Positions 23,290 to 33,036 are shown, counted from the first letter of the stretch. The stretch is DNA of 64,000 bases from Pelagerythrobacter aerophilus (GCF_003581645.1 NZ_QXFK01000014.1:124001-188000); one strand, 5' to 3'. A program made the numbers and translations. The notes: generated by a model from the sequence alone, not told the origin.

Positions 23290-24380
23290 CCGCGCTTTCC
23301 CAGTCCGAGGCGTTCGCGCGCATCCGGCTGCTGCGGTCGCCGAATATCGGGCCGGTATCCTACGCTCAACTGCTGGCGCGGTTCGGAGAGGCCGAGGCGG
23401 CGCTCGAGGCGCTGCCTGCCCTCGGCAAGCGTGGCGGGCGCGAATATCGCGCGGCCCCTGCCGGGCGCATAGAGCGCGAAATCGACGCCGCGCGCTCGGT
23501 CGGCGCGCGCTACCTGTTCCACGACCAGCCAGGCTATCCATCGCTGCTCGCCGAAATCGAGAGCGCTCCGCCGATCCTGATCTACCGGGGCGACCTTACG
23601 CTCGCCGAGAGACCCTGTGTCGCCATGGTCGGCGCGCGCAACGCCTCTGCCGCGGCGGTCAAGCTGGCGCGCGATTTCGCGGCAGCCTTGGCGGAGGCGG
23701 GTTTCGTCGTCGTCTCGGGCCTTGCGCGGGGTATCGATGGCGCCGCGCATCGCGGTGCGCTGCCTGCGACGATCGGCGTGATCGCGAGCGGCATCGACAT
23801 CGCCTATCCGCCTCAGCACGCCAACCTGCAGGAGGAGATCGCGAGCACCGGCCTCCTTCTTGCCGAGCAGCCACCCGGCACCGAGCCGCGCGGCAGCCAT
23901 TTCCCGAGCCGCAACCGCATCATTGCCGGTCTTGCGGCGGGAACGCTGGTGGTGGAAGCCGCACCGAAGTCCGGCTCGCTGATCACGGCGCGGCTCGCCG
24001 GCGAGGCCGGGCGCGAGGTCATGGCGATCCCCGGCAGCCCGCTCGATGCGCGTTCGCAAGGCTGCAACCAGCTGATCCGCGACGGCGCGGTGCTGGTGCA
24101 GGCAGCAGACGACGTTGTCGAACTCCTCAGCGGTTTCGACGGCACGCCGCGCTCGACGTTCCGCGAAGCCGCGCCCGACAGGGGCTATGCGTCCGACGAT
24201 TTCGAAGACGCCGAACCGGCCGACATCTCGGACCTGCTCACCACCGCGCCGGTGCCGGTCGACGAACTGGTGCGGCAGTCCGGCGCCGGACCTGCGGCGG
24301 TGCAGATGGCATTGCTGGAGCTTGAGATTGTCGGCCGATTGCAGCGACATGCGGGCGGGCGGGTGAGTTTGGTTCGATGA
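23286..24380 (+). CDS. dprA: DNA-processing protein DprA
   Basis: The 364-residue product has the DprA Rossmann core VGARNASAAAVKLARDFA, GFVVVSGLARGIDGAAHRGAL and FPSRNRIIAGLAAGTLVVEA. A C-terminal winged-helix-like part (DLLTTAPVPVDELVRQSG) is of the alphaproteobacterial type. DprA protects incoming single-stranded DNA and loads RecA during transformation. The start is GTG at 23286 with a 4-base overlap to plsY. Its stop overlaps the start of the next membrane gene. Confidence 0.93.
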   Translation: MTALSQSEAFARIRLLRSPNIGPVSYAQLLARFGEAEAALEALPALGKRGGREYRAAPAGRIEREIDAARSVGARYLFHDQPGYPSLLAEIESAPPILIYRGDLTLAERPCVAMVGARNASAAAVKLARDFAAALAEAGFVVVSGLARGIDGAAHRGALPATIGVIASGIDIAYPPQHANLQEEIASTGLLLAEQPPGTEPRGSHFPSRNRIIAGLAAGTLVVEAAPKSGSLITARLAGEAGREVMAIPGSPLDARSQGCNQLIRDGAVLVQAADDVVELLSGFDGTPRSTFREAAPDRGYASDDFEDAEPADISDLLTTAPVPVDELVRQSGAGPAAVQMALLELEIVGRLQRHAGGRVSLVR

Positions 24381-25066
24381 GCATTCTATCAATCGCTGAG
24401 AGCAGATCTTTAGAAACGTTGGAGTTCCTCTTCAGCGAACAGAAACGGCTTGCTCGGGCGGGCTGGGCATACATCGCGGCCTATCTGATCGTGTGCACCG
24501 GACCGTACATTTATCTCGATCTTTACGCGTACGAGAAGGATGGGCTTTACGCTTTACTCGGCCTGCTTTCGTGGGCGCTGGGTTATGTTCTTTTTGTGGG
24601 TTTGATGAAAAAGGGTGGATATCTTGCAGGGGGAAAGAAAACAGGCATCGGGACCTATTTCGTGCTGGGAGTCGCCATAGGAATACCCGTGGTCCTCGCC
24701 CTTGTAGTATTCGTCTTGCCGGGCCTCTATTTGCTGATGAGATGGTTGCCTGCATATTCGCGAGCGCTTGTGACAAGCGACGGATTCGGCAACGCCATGC
24801 GCTGGAGTTGGCAAAATACCGAGCCCTTTCAAAAGTCGCTCAGCCTTGCGATGATAGCTCCATTGTCAGGTTATGGCGTCTCAATGGGCATGTGGCTTGG
24901 CTACGACTTCTTCTACGACCATTTCGACTGGACCGCGTATGTGGTGGCTGCCGTCGTATGGAACGGAGCTATGGCACTTGGCATTGCATGGTTGACGACA
25001 TTTGGGATCGCCGCTTTCGGGATGCTTACCGCCCAAAAAAGCGACTTGGACGCTGTCTTTCGATGA
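24377..25066 (+). CDS. Unrecognised integral membrane protein, coupled to dprA
   Basis: The 229-residue product has about five hydrophobic segments (near 29-50, 58-76, 92-118, 155-175 and 185-217), a charged N-terminus with EFLFSEQKRLARAG and no cysteine pair. Its ATG overlaps the dprA stop (ATGA). The coding sequence is visibly less GC-rich than dprA and topA, suggesting later acquisition. It may be co-expressed with dprA, but no function can be assigned. Confidence 0.7.
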   Translation: MSILSIAESRSLETLEFLFSEQKRLARAGWAYIAAYLIVCTGPYIYLDLYAYEKDGLYALLGLLSWALGYVLFVGLMKKGGYLAGGKKTGIGTYFVLGVAIGIPVVLALVVFVLPGLYLLMRWLPAYSRALVTSDGFGNAMRWSWQNTEPFQKSLSLAMIAPLSGYGVSMGMWLGYDFFYDHFDWTAYVVAAVVWNGAMALGIAWLTTFGIAAFGMLTAQKSDLDAVFR

Positions 25067-25137
25067 CCGCTTGACGAACCTGTTTTGCCCACCCCACCCT
25101 CGCGCACGTACACACGTAAGGGACCGTCTCCACTTCC

Positions 25138-27693
25138 ATGCAGCTTGTTATCGTCGAATCGCCGGCCAAGGCGAAGACCATCGAGAAATACCTGGGCAAG
25201 GACTTCAAGGTTCTTGCTTCCTACGGTCACGTCCGGGACCTGCCGCCGAAAGACGGCAGCGTGCGGCCGGACGAGGATTTCGCGATGGACTGGGAACTCT
25301 ATCGCGACAAGCAGAGCCGCTTCAAGGAAATCGCCGACGCGGCGAAGAAGGCCGACCGGCTCGTACTCGCAACCGACCCCGATCGGGAGGGCGAGGCGAT
25401 TTCGTGGCACGTGCGCGAGCTGCTGGCCAAACGCAAGGCGCTGCCGGCGAAGGTCGACCGGGTCACCTTCAACGCGATTACCAAGCCTGCCGTCACGGAG
25501 GCCATGGGCCGCCCACGCGAGCTCGATAACGATCTTGTCGATGCCTACCTTGCCCGCCGCGCGCTCGACTATCTCTACGGTTTCACGCTTTCGCCGGTGC
25601 TCTGGCGCCGCCTGCCGGGCGCGAAGAGCGCGGGCCGTGTGCAGTCGGTTGCGCTCCGGCTGATCGTCGATCGGGAGCGCGAGATCGAGGCCTTTCGCGC
25701 ACAGGAGTACTGGTCGGTCGTCGCGAAGCTCGAGCAGGACGGCACCGAATTCGATGCGCGCCTGGTCAAATACGATGGCAAGAAGCTCGACAAGCTGACG
25801 CTCGGCGACGAGGGCAGCGCGATGGCGGCAAGGGCCGCGGTCGAGCAGGGCCGCTTCACGATCGAGGAGATCGAGACCAAGCCGCTCACGCGCAATCCGG
25901 CCCCGCCGTTCACCACTTCGACGCTGCAGCAGGAGGCTGCGCGCAAGCTCGGCTTTTCCGCCAGCCATACCATGCGGCTTGCGCAGTCCCTCTACGAAGC
26001 GGGCGCGATCACTTACATGCGTACCGACGGCGTGCAGATGGACGGCAGTGCGATCAGCGCCGCGCGCAAGGCGATCGCGGACCGCTACGACGGGCACTAC
26101 CTTCCGGAAAAGCCCCGGCATTACAGCACCAAGGCGAAGAATGCTCAGGAGGCGCACGAGGCGATCCGTCCGACCGATTTCTCGCGTGATCGTGCTGGAT
26201 CGGGCGACGAGGGGAAGCTTTACGACCTGATATTCAAGCGCGCGATGGCGAGCCAGATGGCCGCCGCGCGGCTCGAGCGCACCACCGTCACCCTGCGCGA
26301 CGGGACGGGCAAGAACGAACTGCGCGCGACTGGGCAGGTGGTGAAGTTCCCGGGCTTCTTCGCCGTCTATCAGGAAGGGTTCGACGACAAGGATAGCGAC
26401 GACGACGAGGGTCTGCTGCCGGTCATGCACAAGGGTGACAGCCCGGTGAAGAAGAGCGTCGACGCCAACCAGCACTTCACCCAGCCGCCGCCGCGCTTCT
26501 CTGAGGCCTCGCTGGTGAAACGGCTCGAGGAGCTCGGCATTGGCCGGCCCTCGACCTACGCCTCGACGATCCAGACGCTGCGCGACCGCGCATATGTGCG
26601 GATGGAGAAAAACCGTTTCTTTGCAGAGGAATCTGGGCGGCTTCTCACAGCCTTCCTCGAACGCTTCTTCGACCGCTACGTCGCCTACGATTTCACCGCG
26701 GGGATGGAAGACGAGCTTGACGAGGTTTCCGGCGGACGCGAGGAATGGAAGGCCCTGCTCAACCAGTTCTGGCGCGATTTCAAACCCAAGACCGAAGAAG
26801 TCATGGAGCGCAAACCCTCGGAAGTGACCGAGGCGCTCGACGATTTCCTGTCCGACTACCTCTTCCCGCCGCGCGCCGATGGCAAGGACCCGCGTATCTG
26901 TCCGCTGTGCGAGGCTGAGGGGCGCTCCGGCGGCCGGCTCGCGTTGCGGGGCGGGCGCTACGGTGCGTTCGTCGCCTGCGCCAACTATCCCGAGTGCAAG
27001 TTCACCCGCCGCTTCGCGCAGCCCGGCGCCGATGGCGAGGCTGCGGCCGATGATGGAGTGCTCGGCAAGCACCCCGAGACGGGCGAGGACATCCACCGCA
27101 AGACCGGGCGTTTTGGTCCCTATGTCCAGATGGGCGAGGGCAAGGATGCGAAGCGGGCGAGCATTCCCAAGGATCTGCCCGATTTCGATCTCGAATGGGC
27201 GATCAAGCTGCTCGAGCTACCCCGGATCGTCGGCCAGCACCCGGAAACCGGGCAGGACATCGAAGCGAATATAGGGCGTTACGGCCCATATCTTCGCCAT
27301 GACGGCAAGTACGCCAAGCTGTCCTCGACCCGTGACGTGTTCGAAACTGGCATGAACGCCGCCGTCACCGCGCTCGCCGAAGCGGCCCAGCGCGGCGGCG
27401 GCACGCGCGCCAAGGCGGAGCCGATCAAGACCCTTGGCGCCCATCCGACCAGCGGAGGCGAGATCAAGGTCATGCCGGGCCGCTACGGTCCCTACGTCAC
27501 CGACGGCACGACCAACGCCACGATCCCGAAGGACGTGAAGCCCGAGGACGTCACCGAAGCGCAGGCGATCGAACTGATCGATGCACGAGCAGCCAAGGGT
27601 CCGGCGAAGAAGAAAGGCGGCCGGAAGGCAGCGCCGAAGAAGAAGCCTGCCGCAAAGAAGAAAGCTGCGCCGAAAAAGAGCGCCGCGAAGTGA
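25138..27693 (+). CDS. topA: DNA topoisomerase I
   Basis: The 851-residue type IA enzyme relaxes negative supercoils. The TOPRIM motif is IVESPAKAKTIEKYLG and DPDREGE (80-86), and the active tyrosine is Y293 in AITYMRTDG. A zinc-finger-like C-terminal block (CPLCEAEG...CANYPECKF) follows, then repeats of the HPETGxDI...GRFGPYVQ type. It ends in a Lys/Ala-rich tail of about 30 residues (KKKPAAKKKAAPKKSAAK) that probably binds DNA. The tail is common in alphaproteobacterial TopA. Confidence 0.97.
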   Translation: MQLVIVESPAKAKTIEKYLGKDFKVLASYGHVRDLPPKDGSVRPDEDFAMDWELYRDKQSRFKEIADAAKKADRLVLATDPDREGEAISWHVRELLAKRKALPAKVDRVTFNAITKPAVTEAMGRPRELDNDLVDAYLARRALDYLYGFTLSPVLWRRLPGAKSAGRVQSVALRLIVDREREIEAFRAQEYWSVVAKLEQDGTEFDARLVKYDGKKLDKLTLGDEGSAMAARAAVEQGRFTIEEIETKPLTRNPAPPFTTSTLQQEAARKLGFSASHTMRLAQSLYEAGAITYMRTDGVQMDGSAISAARKAIADRYDGHYLPEKPRHYSTKAKNAQEAHEAIRPTDFSRDRAGSGDEGKLYDLIFKRAMASQMAAARLERTTVTLRDGTGKNELRATGQVVKFPGFFAVYQEGFDDKDSDDDEGLLPVMHKGDSPVKKSVDANQHFTQPPPRFSEASLVKRLEELGIGRPSTYASTIQTLRDRAYVRMEKNRFFAEESGRLLTAFLERFFDRYVAYDFTAGMEDELDEVSGGREEWKALLNQFWRDFKPKTEEVMERKPSEVTEALDDFLSDYLFPPRADGKDPRICPLCEAEGRSGGRLALRGGRYGAFVACANYPECKFTRRFAQPGADGEAAADDGVLGKHPETGEDIHRKTGRFGPYVQMGEGKDAKRASIPKDLPDFDLEWAIKLLELPRIVGQHPETGQDIEANIGRYGPYLRHDGKYAKLSSTRDVFETGMNAAVTALAEAAQRGGGTRAKAEPIKTLGAHPTSGGEIKVMPGRYGPYVTDGTTNATIPKDVKPEDVTEAQAIELIDARAAKGPAKKKGGRKAAPKKKPAAKKKAAPKKSAAK

Positions 27694-27736
27694 TCGTCGC
27701 GGTCTCGCCTCGCGGCCGCGGCGGAAGGAGATAGGC

Positions 27737-27919
27737 ATGGCGAAGGAGCATTTCGAGCGCCACAAGCAGCCGTGGAAGGCCGACGAGGCCGGTCAGCTTC
27801 GCACGCTCGCCGCCAAGGGCCACGGCCTCAAGGCTATCGCCAAGGCGCTGGGCCGCAGCGAGGAATCGGTCAAGGACTTCGCCAAGAAGAACAAGATCGG
27901 AATCGCCAAGAAACGGTAG
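27737..27919 (+). CDS. Small basic helix-turn-helix-like protein (60 aa)
   Basis: ATG at 27737 with GGAAGGAG 7 bases upstream starts a 60-residue, Lys-rich product. LRTLAAKGHGLKAIAKALGRSEESVKDFAKK reads like a helix-turn-helix of the GcrA/SANT-like or recombinase type (LxxLxxxGxxxxxIAxxLGRxxxxV). It lies 43 bases after topA and is probably co-transcribed. A nucleic-acid-binding role is inference; I know no named family for it. Confidence 0.65.
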   Translation: MAKEHFERHKQPWKADEAGQLRTLAAKGHGLKAIAKALGRSEESVKDFAKKNKIGIAKKR

Positions 27920-27920
27920 C

Positions 27921-27947
27921 GGCGCTCAGTCGCCGCTCCGGAGCGCC
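27921..27947. terminator. Hairpin between convergent genes
   Basis: GGCGCTC (27921-27927) and GAGCGCC (27941-27947) form a 7-bp stem in the 33-base gap between the small gene after topA and the convergent era gene. There is no T-run. A bidirectional terminator is likely from position alone. Confidence 0.4.
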
Positions 27948-27952
27948 AGACC

Positions 27953-28858
27953 TCAGCGCCCCCAGTCCAGCCCGATTTCCTCGAAGATCTCGCGGTTCTC
28001 GGCCCAGTTCTCCTCCACCTTCACGTGGAGGAAGAGGTGGACCTTCACGCCGAGCATTTCGCCCAGTTCCTTGCGCGCCGCCTCGCCGATCGCCTTGATG
28101 CGGCTGCCGCCCTTGCCGAGCACGATCGGGCGCTGGCTTTCGCGGCCGACGACGATCTGCTGGTGGATCTCGAGGCTGCCGTCGGGGCGCTGCTGATAGC
28201 TCTCGGGCCGCACGGCGCTGTCGTAGGGCAGTTCTTCGTGGAGCTGGCGGTAGAGCTGCTCGCGCGTGATCTCGGCGGCGAGAAGGCGTTCGCTGGCATC
28301 GGAGACCTGGTCCTCTGGGTACATCCACGCGCCTTTGGGCATCATTTCGGCGAGCGCCGCCTCCATCTCCGGCACGCCGTCTCCGGTGAGTGCCGAGACG
28401 AAGAAGATCTCCGCGAAGTCGACTTTGCCGGAAAGCTCCTGCGCCAGCGCGAGCAGCGGCTCCTTCTTCGCCACGTCCACCTTGTTGAGCACCAGGATCT
28501 TGCGCTCGGGCCGGGCGGCGAGAGCTTCGAGCAGCGGCTCCAGCTCGTGCCGGCGCTGCTTGACCGGATCGACCAGCAGTAGCACCGCGTCGGCCGCCTC
28601 GGCGCCTTCCCACGCGGCGCTCACCATCGCGCGGTCGAGCCGCCGGCGCGGTGTGAAGATGCCCGGGGTATCGACCAGGATCATCTGCGTCTCGCCGTGC
28701 AGCGCAATGCCGAGCATGCGCGCGCGGGTTGTCTGCGCCTTGGCGCTGGTGATCGCGACCTTCTGCCCGACGAGCTGGTTCACCAGCGTGGACTTGCCCG
28801 CGTTCGGCGCGCCGATCACGGCGACGAGGCCGCAGCGGGTATTCGTATCGTCGGTCAC
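27953..28858 (-). CDS. era: GTPase Era
   Basis: The 301-residue product has the P-loop GAPNAGKST (16-24), G2/G3 with DTPG, NKVD, and a C-terminal KH domain (VVGRESQRPIVLGKGGSRIKAIGEAARKE). Era binds the 16S rRNA 3' end for 30S assembly. It overlaps rnc by 4 bases; the lepB-rnc-era order is conserved in bacteria. Confidence 0.96.
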   Translation of the reverse strand: MTDDTNTRCGLVAVIGAPNAGKSTLVNQLVGQKVAITSAKAQTTRARMLGIALHGETQMILVDTPGIFTPRRRLDRAMVSAAWEGAEAADAVLLLVDPVKQRRHELEPLLEALAARPERKILVLNKVDVAKKEPLLALAQELSGKVDFAEIFFVSALTGDGVPEMEAALAEMMPKGAWMYPEDQVSDASERLLAAEITREQLYRQLHEELPYDSAVRPESYQQRPDGSLEIHQQIVVGRESQRPIVLGKGGSRIKAIGEAARKELGEMLGVKVHLFLHVKVEENWAENREIFEEIGLDWGR

Positions 28859-29526
28859 CCGAACATCTCCATGAATTTGCGTGCGGCCGCGGTTTCGGCC
28901 TCCTGCTTGCTGTTGGCGGTTGCCTCGGCCTCGCCGACCTTGTGCACCTTGACCCGCACGGTGAAGCTGGCTGCGTGGTCGGGGCCGGAGCGGTCGATCA
29001 ACTCGTATTGCGGCGGGCGGCGCTGGTTACCGGCGGCCCATTCCTGCAGCGCACTTTTCGGATGCTTGGAGCGGCCGGCGTGCCCCTCGACCAGGTCGTT
29101 CCACAGCTTGTGAACGAGATCGCGGGTCACATCGAACCCGCTCTCGACGAAGCTGGCGCCGAGCAGCGCTTCCATCACGTCGCCGAGCACGTTGTCGCTC
29201 TCGGCCGCGCCGTCGTCGCGCGCCTGCTTGCCGAGACGGACGTGCGCCGGGGTGCCGATCTCACGGGCGATACCGGCGCAGGCCTGGCGGCTGACGAGCG
29301 CGTTGAGGCGCTGGGCCAGCTCGCCTTCCGCTGCGCCATTGCGCCCGTAAAGCCACTCGGCGATCGAGAGGCCCAGCACCCGGTCGCCGAGGAACTCGAG
29401 CCGTTGGTAGTGCCGTGTATCGCCCGTACTGCCGTGGGTGAGTGCCTCGCGCCACAGCCCCTCGTCCCCGACTGCGAAGCCGACGCCGGCAAGCCAGTCG
29501 CGCGTCTTGCCTTCGAGCGTGCTCAC
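28855..29526 (-). CDS. rnc: Ribonuclease III
   Basis: The 223-residue product has the catalytic helix RLEFLGDRVLGL (42-53), the second acidic site in DNVLGDVMEALLGA, and a C-terminal double-stranded RNA-binding domain (PKSALQEW...SKQEAETAAARKFMEMFG). It processes rRNA and structured mRNA. The start GTG at 29526 (VSTLEGKTRDW) overlaps the lepB stop by 4 bases and fits the family. Confidence 0.95.
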   Translation of the reverse strand: MSTLEGKTRDWLAGVGFAVGDEGLWREALTHGSTGDTRHYQRLEFLGDRVLGLSIAEWLYGRNGAAEGELAQRLNALVSRQACAGIAREIGTPAHVRLGKQARDDGAAESDNVLGDVMEALLGASFVESGFDVTRDLVHKLWNDLVEGHAGRSKHPKSALQEWAAGNQRRPPQYELIDRSGPDHAASFTVRVKVHKVGEAEATANSKQEAETAAARKFMEMFG

Positions 29527-30374
29527 AGCCCGTCCCCGATGCGGCTCCAGCGCGCGGCGGTGAACCAGGTCCAGGGCTTGATCCACTCGGCGCTGCCGTC
29601 GGTCGACCACATGATCGCACTCGCGCGGCCGACGAGATTCTCCTGCGGGACGAGCCCGACACCGCCGCCCGGCATGGCGGGGAAGCGGCTGTCCTGCGAG
29701 TTGTCGCGGTTGTCGCCCATCACGAAGATCGTCCCCTCGGGCACGATCCTGGGGCCGTAGTCGTCCTGCGGGGTGGGGCCGAAGTCGAGGATGTCATAGC
29801 TACGGCCCGAAGGCAGCGTTTCGCGGAAGCGGGCGTAACGGCATTGTTCGCCGCCTTCGCCGTCCGTCTCTCGCACCGCCGCCCAGGCGCAATCGGTGTT
29901 GGGGGAGACGGGGATCACGAAATCCTCGATCCGCTGCTTCGCCACCGGCTCGCCGTTGATGAAGAGCTGGCCGCCGCGCATCGCCACGGTGTCGCCGGGC
30001 AGGCCGATCACGCGTTTGATGTAGTCGGTGTTGTCGATCGGATGCTTGAAGATCACCACGTCGCCGCGCTCGGGCTGATCGGCAAACAGGCGGCCCGGGA
30101 TTAGCGGGGCGGAGAAGGGCAGCGAGTAGTCGCTGTAGCCGTAGGGCCACTTGGCCGCGACCAGGTAGTCACCGTTCATCAGCCGGGGCAGCATCGATTC
30201 GCTGGGGATCGAGAACGGCGAGAAGATGAAGCTGCGGAAGATCAGCACGACCAGCGCGAGCTTGATCAGAAACAGCAGGAAGCTGCCGAGCGTCTCGCTC
30301 TGCTCCTCCGGCTTCGGCGCTTCGGCTTCGGACACCGGGGTCATGCCGAGCCGGGGTGTTGACAGATGTGACAC
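29523..30374 (-). CDS. lepB: Signal peptidase I
   Basis: The 283-residue product has one membrane segment (about 31-51), the nucleophile S60 in SIPSESMLPRL, the general-base lysine K120 in DYIKRVIGLPGD, and the MGDNRDNSQDSR box near the C-terminus. It cleaves signal peptides in the periplasm. A later ATG (MTPVSEAE, residue 11) is an alternative start. It begins the lepB-rnc-era operon. Confidence 0.95.
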   Translation of the reverse strand: MSHLSTPRLGMTPVSEAEAPKPEEQSETLGSFLLFLIKLALVVLIFRSFIFSPFSIPSESMLPRLMNGDYLVAAKWPYGYSDYSLPFSAPLIPGRLFADQPERGDVVIFKHPIDNTDYIKRVIGLPGDTVAMRGGQLFINGEPVAKQRIEDFVIPVSPNTDCAWAAVRETDGEGGEQCRYARFRETLPSGRSYDILDFGPTPQDDYGPRIVPEGTIFVMGDNRDNSQDSRFPAMPGGGVGLVPQENLVGRASAIMWSTDGSAEWIKPWTWFTAARWSRIGDGL

Positions 30375-30524
30375 GATCGCGCCCCCGGAAAACCGCGGTT
30401 CCGGCGGGAAAGGTCACAAAGGCCCGTGACCTCCCGAAGAGGACGGTTCCGGCTCGGTTGAGTGCTTGCAAACATCGCCACAGTCCCTAGTCGGGCGCCC
30501 ACGATGTAGGAAAGGGATTTTCGC

Positions 30525-32054
30525 ATGACCGACGCAGTTTCCGCAGCCTGGCAGCAGATCGAGGCCGTGCCGCAGCGCACGCTGAAGGAGCTGTTCGCGA
30601 GCGATCCCGACCGGGTGGCCAAGCTCTCGCAGCGACTCGAATGGGGCGAAGGCGAGACCGCCGGTGGAATCCGCTTCGACTGGTCGAAAACCCATCTCGA
30701 CGAGGACCTCATCGCCGGCTTCGAGGCGCTGGCCGAGGCGCGCGGTTTCCCGGCGCAGCGCGCGGCCCTGCTCGGCGGCGAGAAGATCAACGTCACCGAA
30801 GGGCGCGCGGCCGAGCACACGGCCCAGCGTGGCATCGGCAGCGAAGCGTCGGTGGAAGAAGCCGCCGCGCTCCATGCACGCATGCGGCTGCTGGTCGAGG
30901 CGATCCACGAGGGCGCGCTGGGTCCGGTGAAGCACCTGATTCATATCGGCATCGGCGGCAGTGCGCTCGGCCCGGCGATGGCGGTCGATGCGCTGACCCG
31001 AGATCTGGCGCTGGTCGAGGTGCATGTCGTCTCGAACATCGACGGGCTGGCGCTCGAACAGGCCTTTGCTGCCTGCGATCCGGCCACCACGCTGATCGCG
31101 GTGGCGAGCAAGACCTTCACCACGATCGAAACGATGACCAACGCCGCCAGCGCGCTCAAGTGGCTGGGCGACAACGGCGTGTCCGATCCCTCCGGCCGCG
31201 TTGTCGCGCTCACCGCGAGCCCGGAGAGGGCCGTCGAATGGGGCGTCGACGAAACCCGCGTCCTGCCGTTTCCCGAGAGCGTCGGCGGACGCTATTCGCT
31301 GTGGTCCTCGATCGGCTTCCCGGTCGCGCTCGCCGTCGGGTGGGAGGAATTTGCGGCCATGCTCGCTGGCGCGCGGGCGGTCGACGAGCATTTTCGCGAC
31401 ACCGATGGGCGCGACAATCTGTGCCTCCGCGCAGCCTTCGCCGACCAGTACTACACCAGCGTGCGCGGCTGCCAGACCCGCGCCGTCTTCGCCTACGACG
31501 AACGGCTCGCGCTGCTGCCGGACTATCTCCAGCAGCTCGAGATGGAATCGAACGGCAAGCGGGTAACGGCGGACCAGCGGCCGGTCTCCGGCCCGACCGC
31601 GCCGATTACCTGGGGCGGGGTAGGCACCGACGCGCAGCACGCGGTGTTCCAGCTCCTCCACCAGGGCACCAATCTGGTGCCGATCGATTTCATCGCCAGC
31701 GTGGCGCCCGGTGACACGCTCGACCCCGCGCATCACCGCATCCTGCTGACCAACTGCTTCGCGCAAGGCGCAGCGCTGATGGCCGGCGACGCGGGCGAGG
31801 ACCCCGCGCGCCACTTCCCCGGCGACCGCCCGAGCGCGACGATGCTGTGCGACGACCTCGACGCCGCCGCGCTCGGCGCGCTGATCGCATTCCACGAGCA
31901 CCGCACGTTCGCCAACGCGGTCATGCTGGGCATCAACCCGTTCGACCAGTTCGGCGTCGAGCTCGGCAAGCGCATGGCGAAGGACATCGAGGCCGGGGGT
32001 GGAGATTTCGATGCGAGCACGGAGGCGCTGCTTCAGGCTGCAGGGTTGGGGTGA
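30525..32054 (+). CDS. pgi: Glucose-6-phosphate isomerase
   Basis: The 509-residue product has GIGGSALGP (142-150) and SKTFTTIETMTNA, the phosphate-binding parts of the SIS fold, QQLEMESNGK and NPFDQFGVELGK with the catalytic lysine. It interconverts glucose 6-phosphate and fructose 6-phosphate, the same hexose-phosphate pool that feeds trehalose synthesis. ATG at 30525 with AGGAAAGGGA upstream. A hairpin follows the stop. Confidence 0.97.
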   Translation: MTDAVSAAWQQIEAVPQRTLKELFASDPDRVAKLSQRLEWGEGETAGGIRFDWSKTHLDEDLIAGFEALAEARGFPAQRAALLGGEKINVTEGRAAEHTAQRGIGSEASVEEAAALHARMRLLVEAIHEGALGPVKHLIHIGIGGSALGPAMAVDALTRDLALVEVHVVSNIDGLALEQAFAACDPATTLIAVASKTFTTIETMTNAASALKWLGDNGVSDPSGRVVALTASPERAVEWGVDETRVLPFPESVGGRYSLWSSIGFPVALAVGWEEFAAMLAGARAVDEHFRDTDGRDNLCLRAAFADQYYTSVRGCQTRAVFAYDERLALLPDYLQQLEMESNGKRVTADQRPVSGPTAPITWGGVGTDAQHAVFQLLHQGTNLVPIDFIASVAPGDTLDPAHHRILLTNCFAQGAALMAGDAGEDPARHFPGDRPSATMLCDDLDAAALGALIAFHEHRTFANAVMLGINPFDQFGVELGKRMAKDIEAGGGDFDASTEALLQAAGLG

Positions 32055-32057
32055 GCG

Positions 32058-32077
32058 ATCCCAGTTCCCGCTGGGAT
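32058..32077 (+). terminator. Hairpin after pgi (repeat-like)
   Basis: ATCCCAG (32058-32064) and CTGGGAT (32071-32077) make a 7-bp stem with a 6-base loop 4 bases after the pgi stop. It is followed by GACGG rather than Ts. The wording GCTGGGATGACGG is shared with the element at 11511-11590, so this is probably the same repeat family acting as a terminator. Confidence 0.5.
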
Positions 32078-32166
32078 GACGGAAGGCGAGGAGAGCGTGA
32101 CGGAAATGGCGAAGAGCGCCGGGCGTGGGTTGGGCTCGCCCGTTACCTTGCGCTAGCGTTGGGAGC

Positions 32167-33036
32167 ATGAGGTTCCTACGCACTCTTGTCGCAGCGCTCG
32201 CCGCCCTGCTGGCGTTCGCCTCCCCCGTGTCGGCGGAGGAAGCGCGGACCATATTGTTCGTCGGCAACAGCTTCACCCAGGGTGCCACGTCTGCGGTCAT
32301 GCACTACCGGCCGGAGAGCGTGAACGATCTGAACGGGGAGGGCGTGGGCGGTATTCCCGCGCTTTTCGAGCGCTTTGTCGAGCAGGCGGGGCAGGCGTGG
32401 AAAGTGTCGCATGAGCTGCGCGGGGGCTCGACGCTGGGTTTCCACCTCACTGAGCGGCGCGACAAGATCGATGCGCCGTGGGACGTGGTGGTGATGCAGC
32501 AGTATTCGGTGCTCGATCCCGAGCGGCCGGGCGACTCCGGGCGGACAATGGCCGATGCGCCGGCGCTGGCGCAGATGTTCACTCGCGCCAATCCGGCGGT
32601 GGATGTCTATCTGATGGCGACCTGGTCGCGCGCGGACCAGGTCTATCGCGAGGACGGGCACTGGCATGGCCGGCCGGTCGCCGCGATGGCGCTCGATCTT
32701 CGGCGGGCGATGGACGTGGCGGACGCGGCGTCTCCGGAGATCGACGGCGTAATCCCGGTGGGGGAGGCATGGAACCGCGCAATCCAGCGTGGCGTGGCCG
32801 ATCCCAATCCTTACGACGGGCGGACCTTCGGTCAGATCGACTTGTGGAGCCACGACCAGTATCACGCGAGCATCGAGGGGTCGTACCTCGAGGCGCTGGT
32901 CGTGTTCGGCTATGTCACCGGGATCGATCCGCGCACACTCGGACCCGACGAGCAAGCGGCGCGGGATCTCGGCATGTCCGCCAGGATCACGCAGGCGCTG
33001 CAGCAGGTTGCGGCGGCACAACTCGGCATGGTCTGA
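32167..33036 (+). CDS. Exported SGNH-type hydrolase
   Basis: The 289-residue product has a signal peptide of about 23 residues (ending PVSAEEA) and begins its mature part with ILFVGNSFTQG, the SGNH block I (with nucleophile serine). The asparagine and histidine parts appear as VVMQQYSVLD and DQYHASIEGSYLEALV. It is likely a periplasmic esterase or polysaccharide deacetylase-like enzyme. The ATG at 32167 gives the signal peptide. No operon partner is evident. Confidence 0.75.
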   Translation: MRFLRTLVAALAALLAFASPVSAEEARTILFVGNSFTQGATSAVMHYRPESVNDLNGEGVGGIPALFERFVEQAGQAWKVSHELRGGSTLGFHLTERRDKIDAPWDVVVMQQYSVLDPERPGDSGRTMADAPALAQMFTRANPAVDVYLMATWSRADQVYREDGHWHGRPVAAMALDLRRAMDVADAASPEIDGVIPVGEAWNRAIQRGVADPNPYDGRTFGQIDLWSHDQYHASIEGSYLEALVVFGYVTGIDPRTLGPDEQAARDLGMSARITQALQQVAAAQLGMV

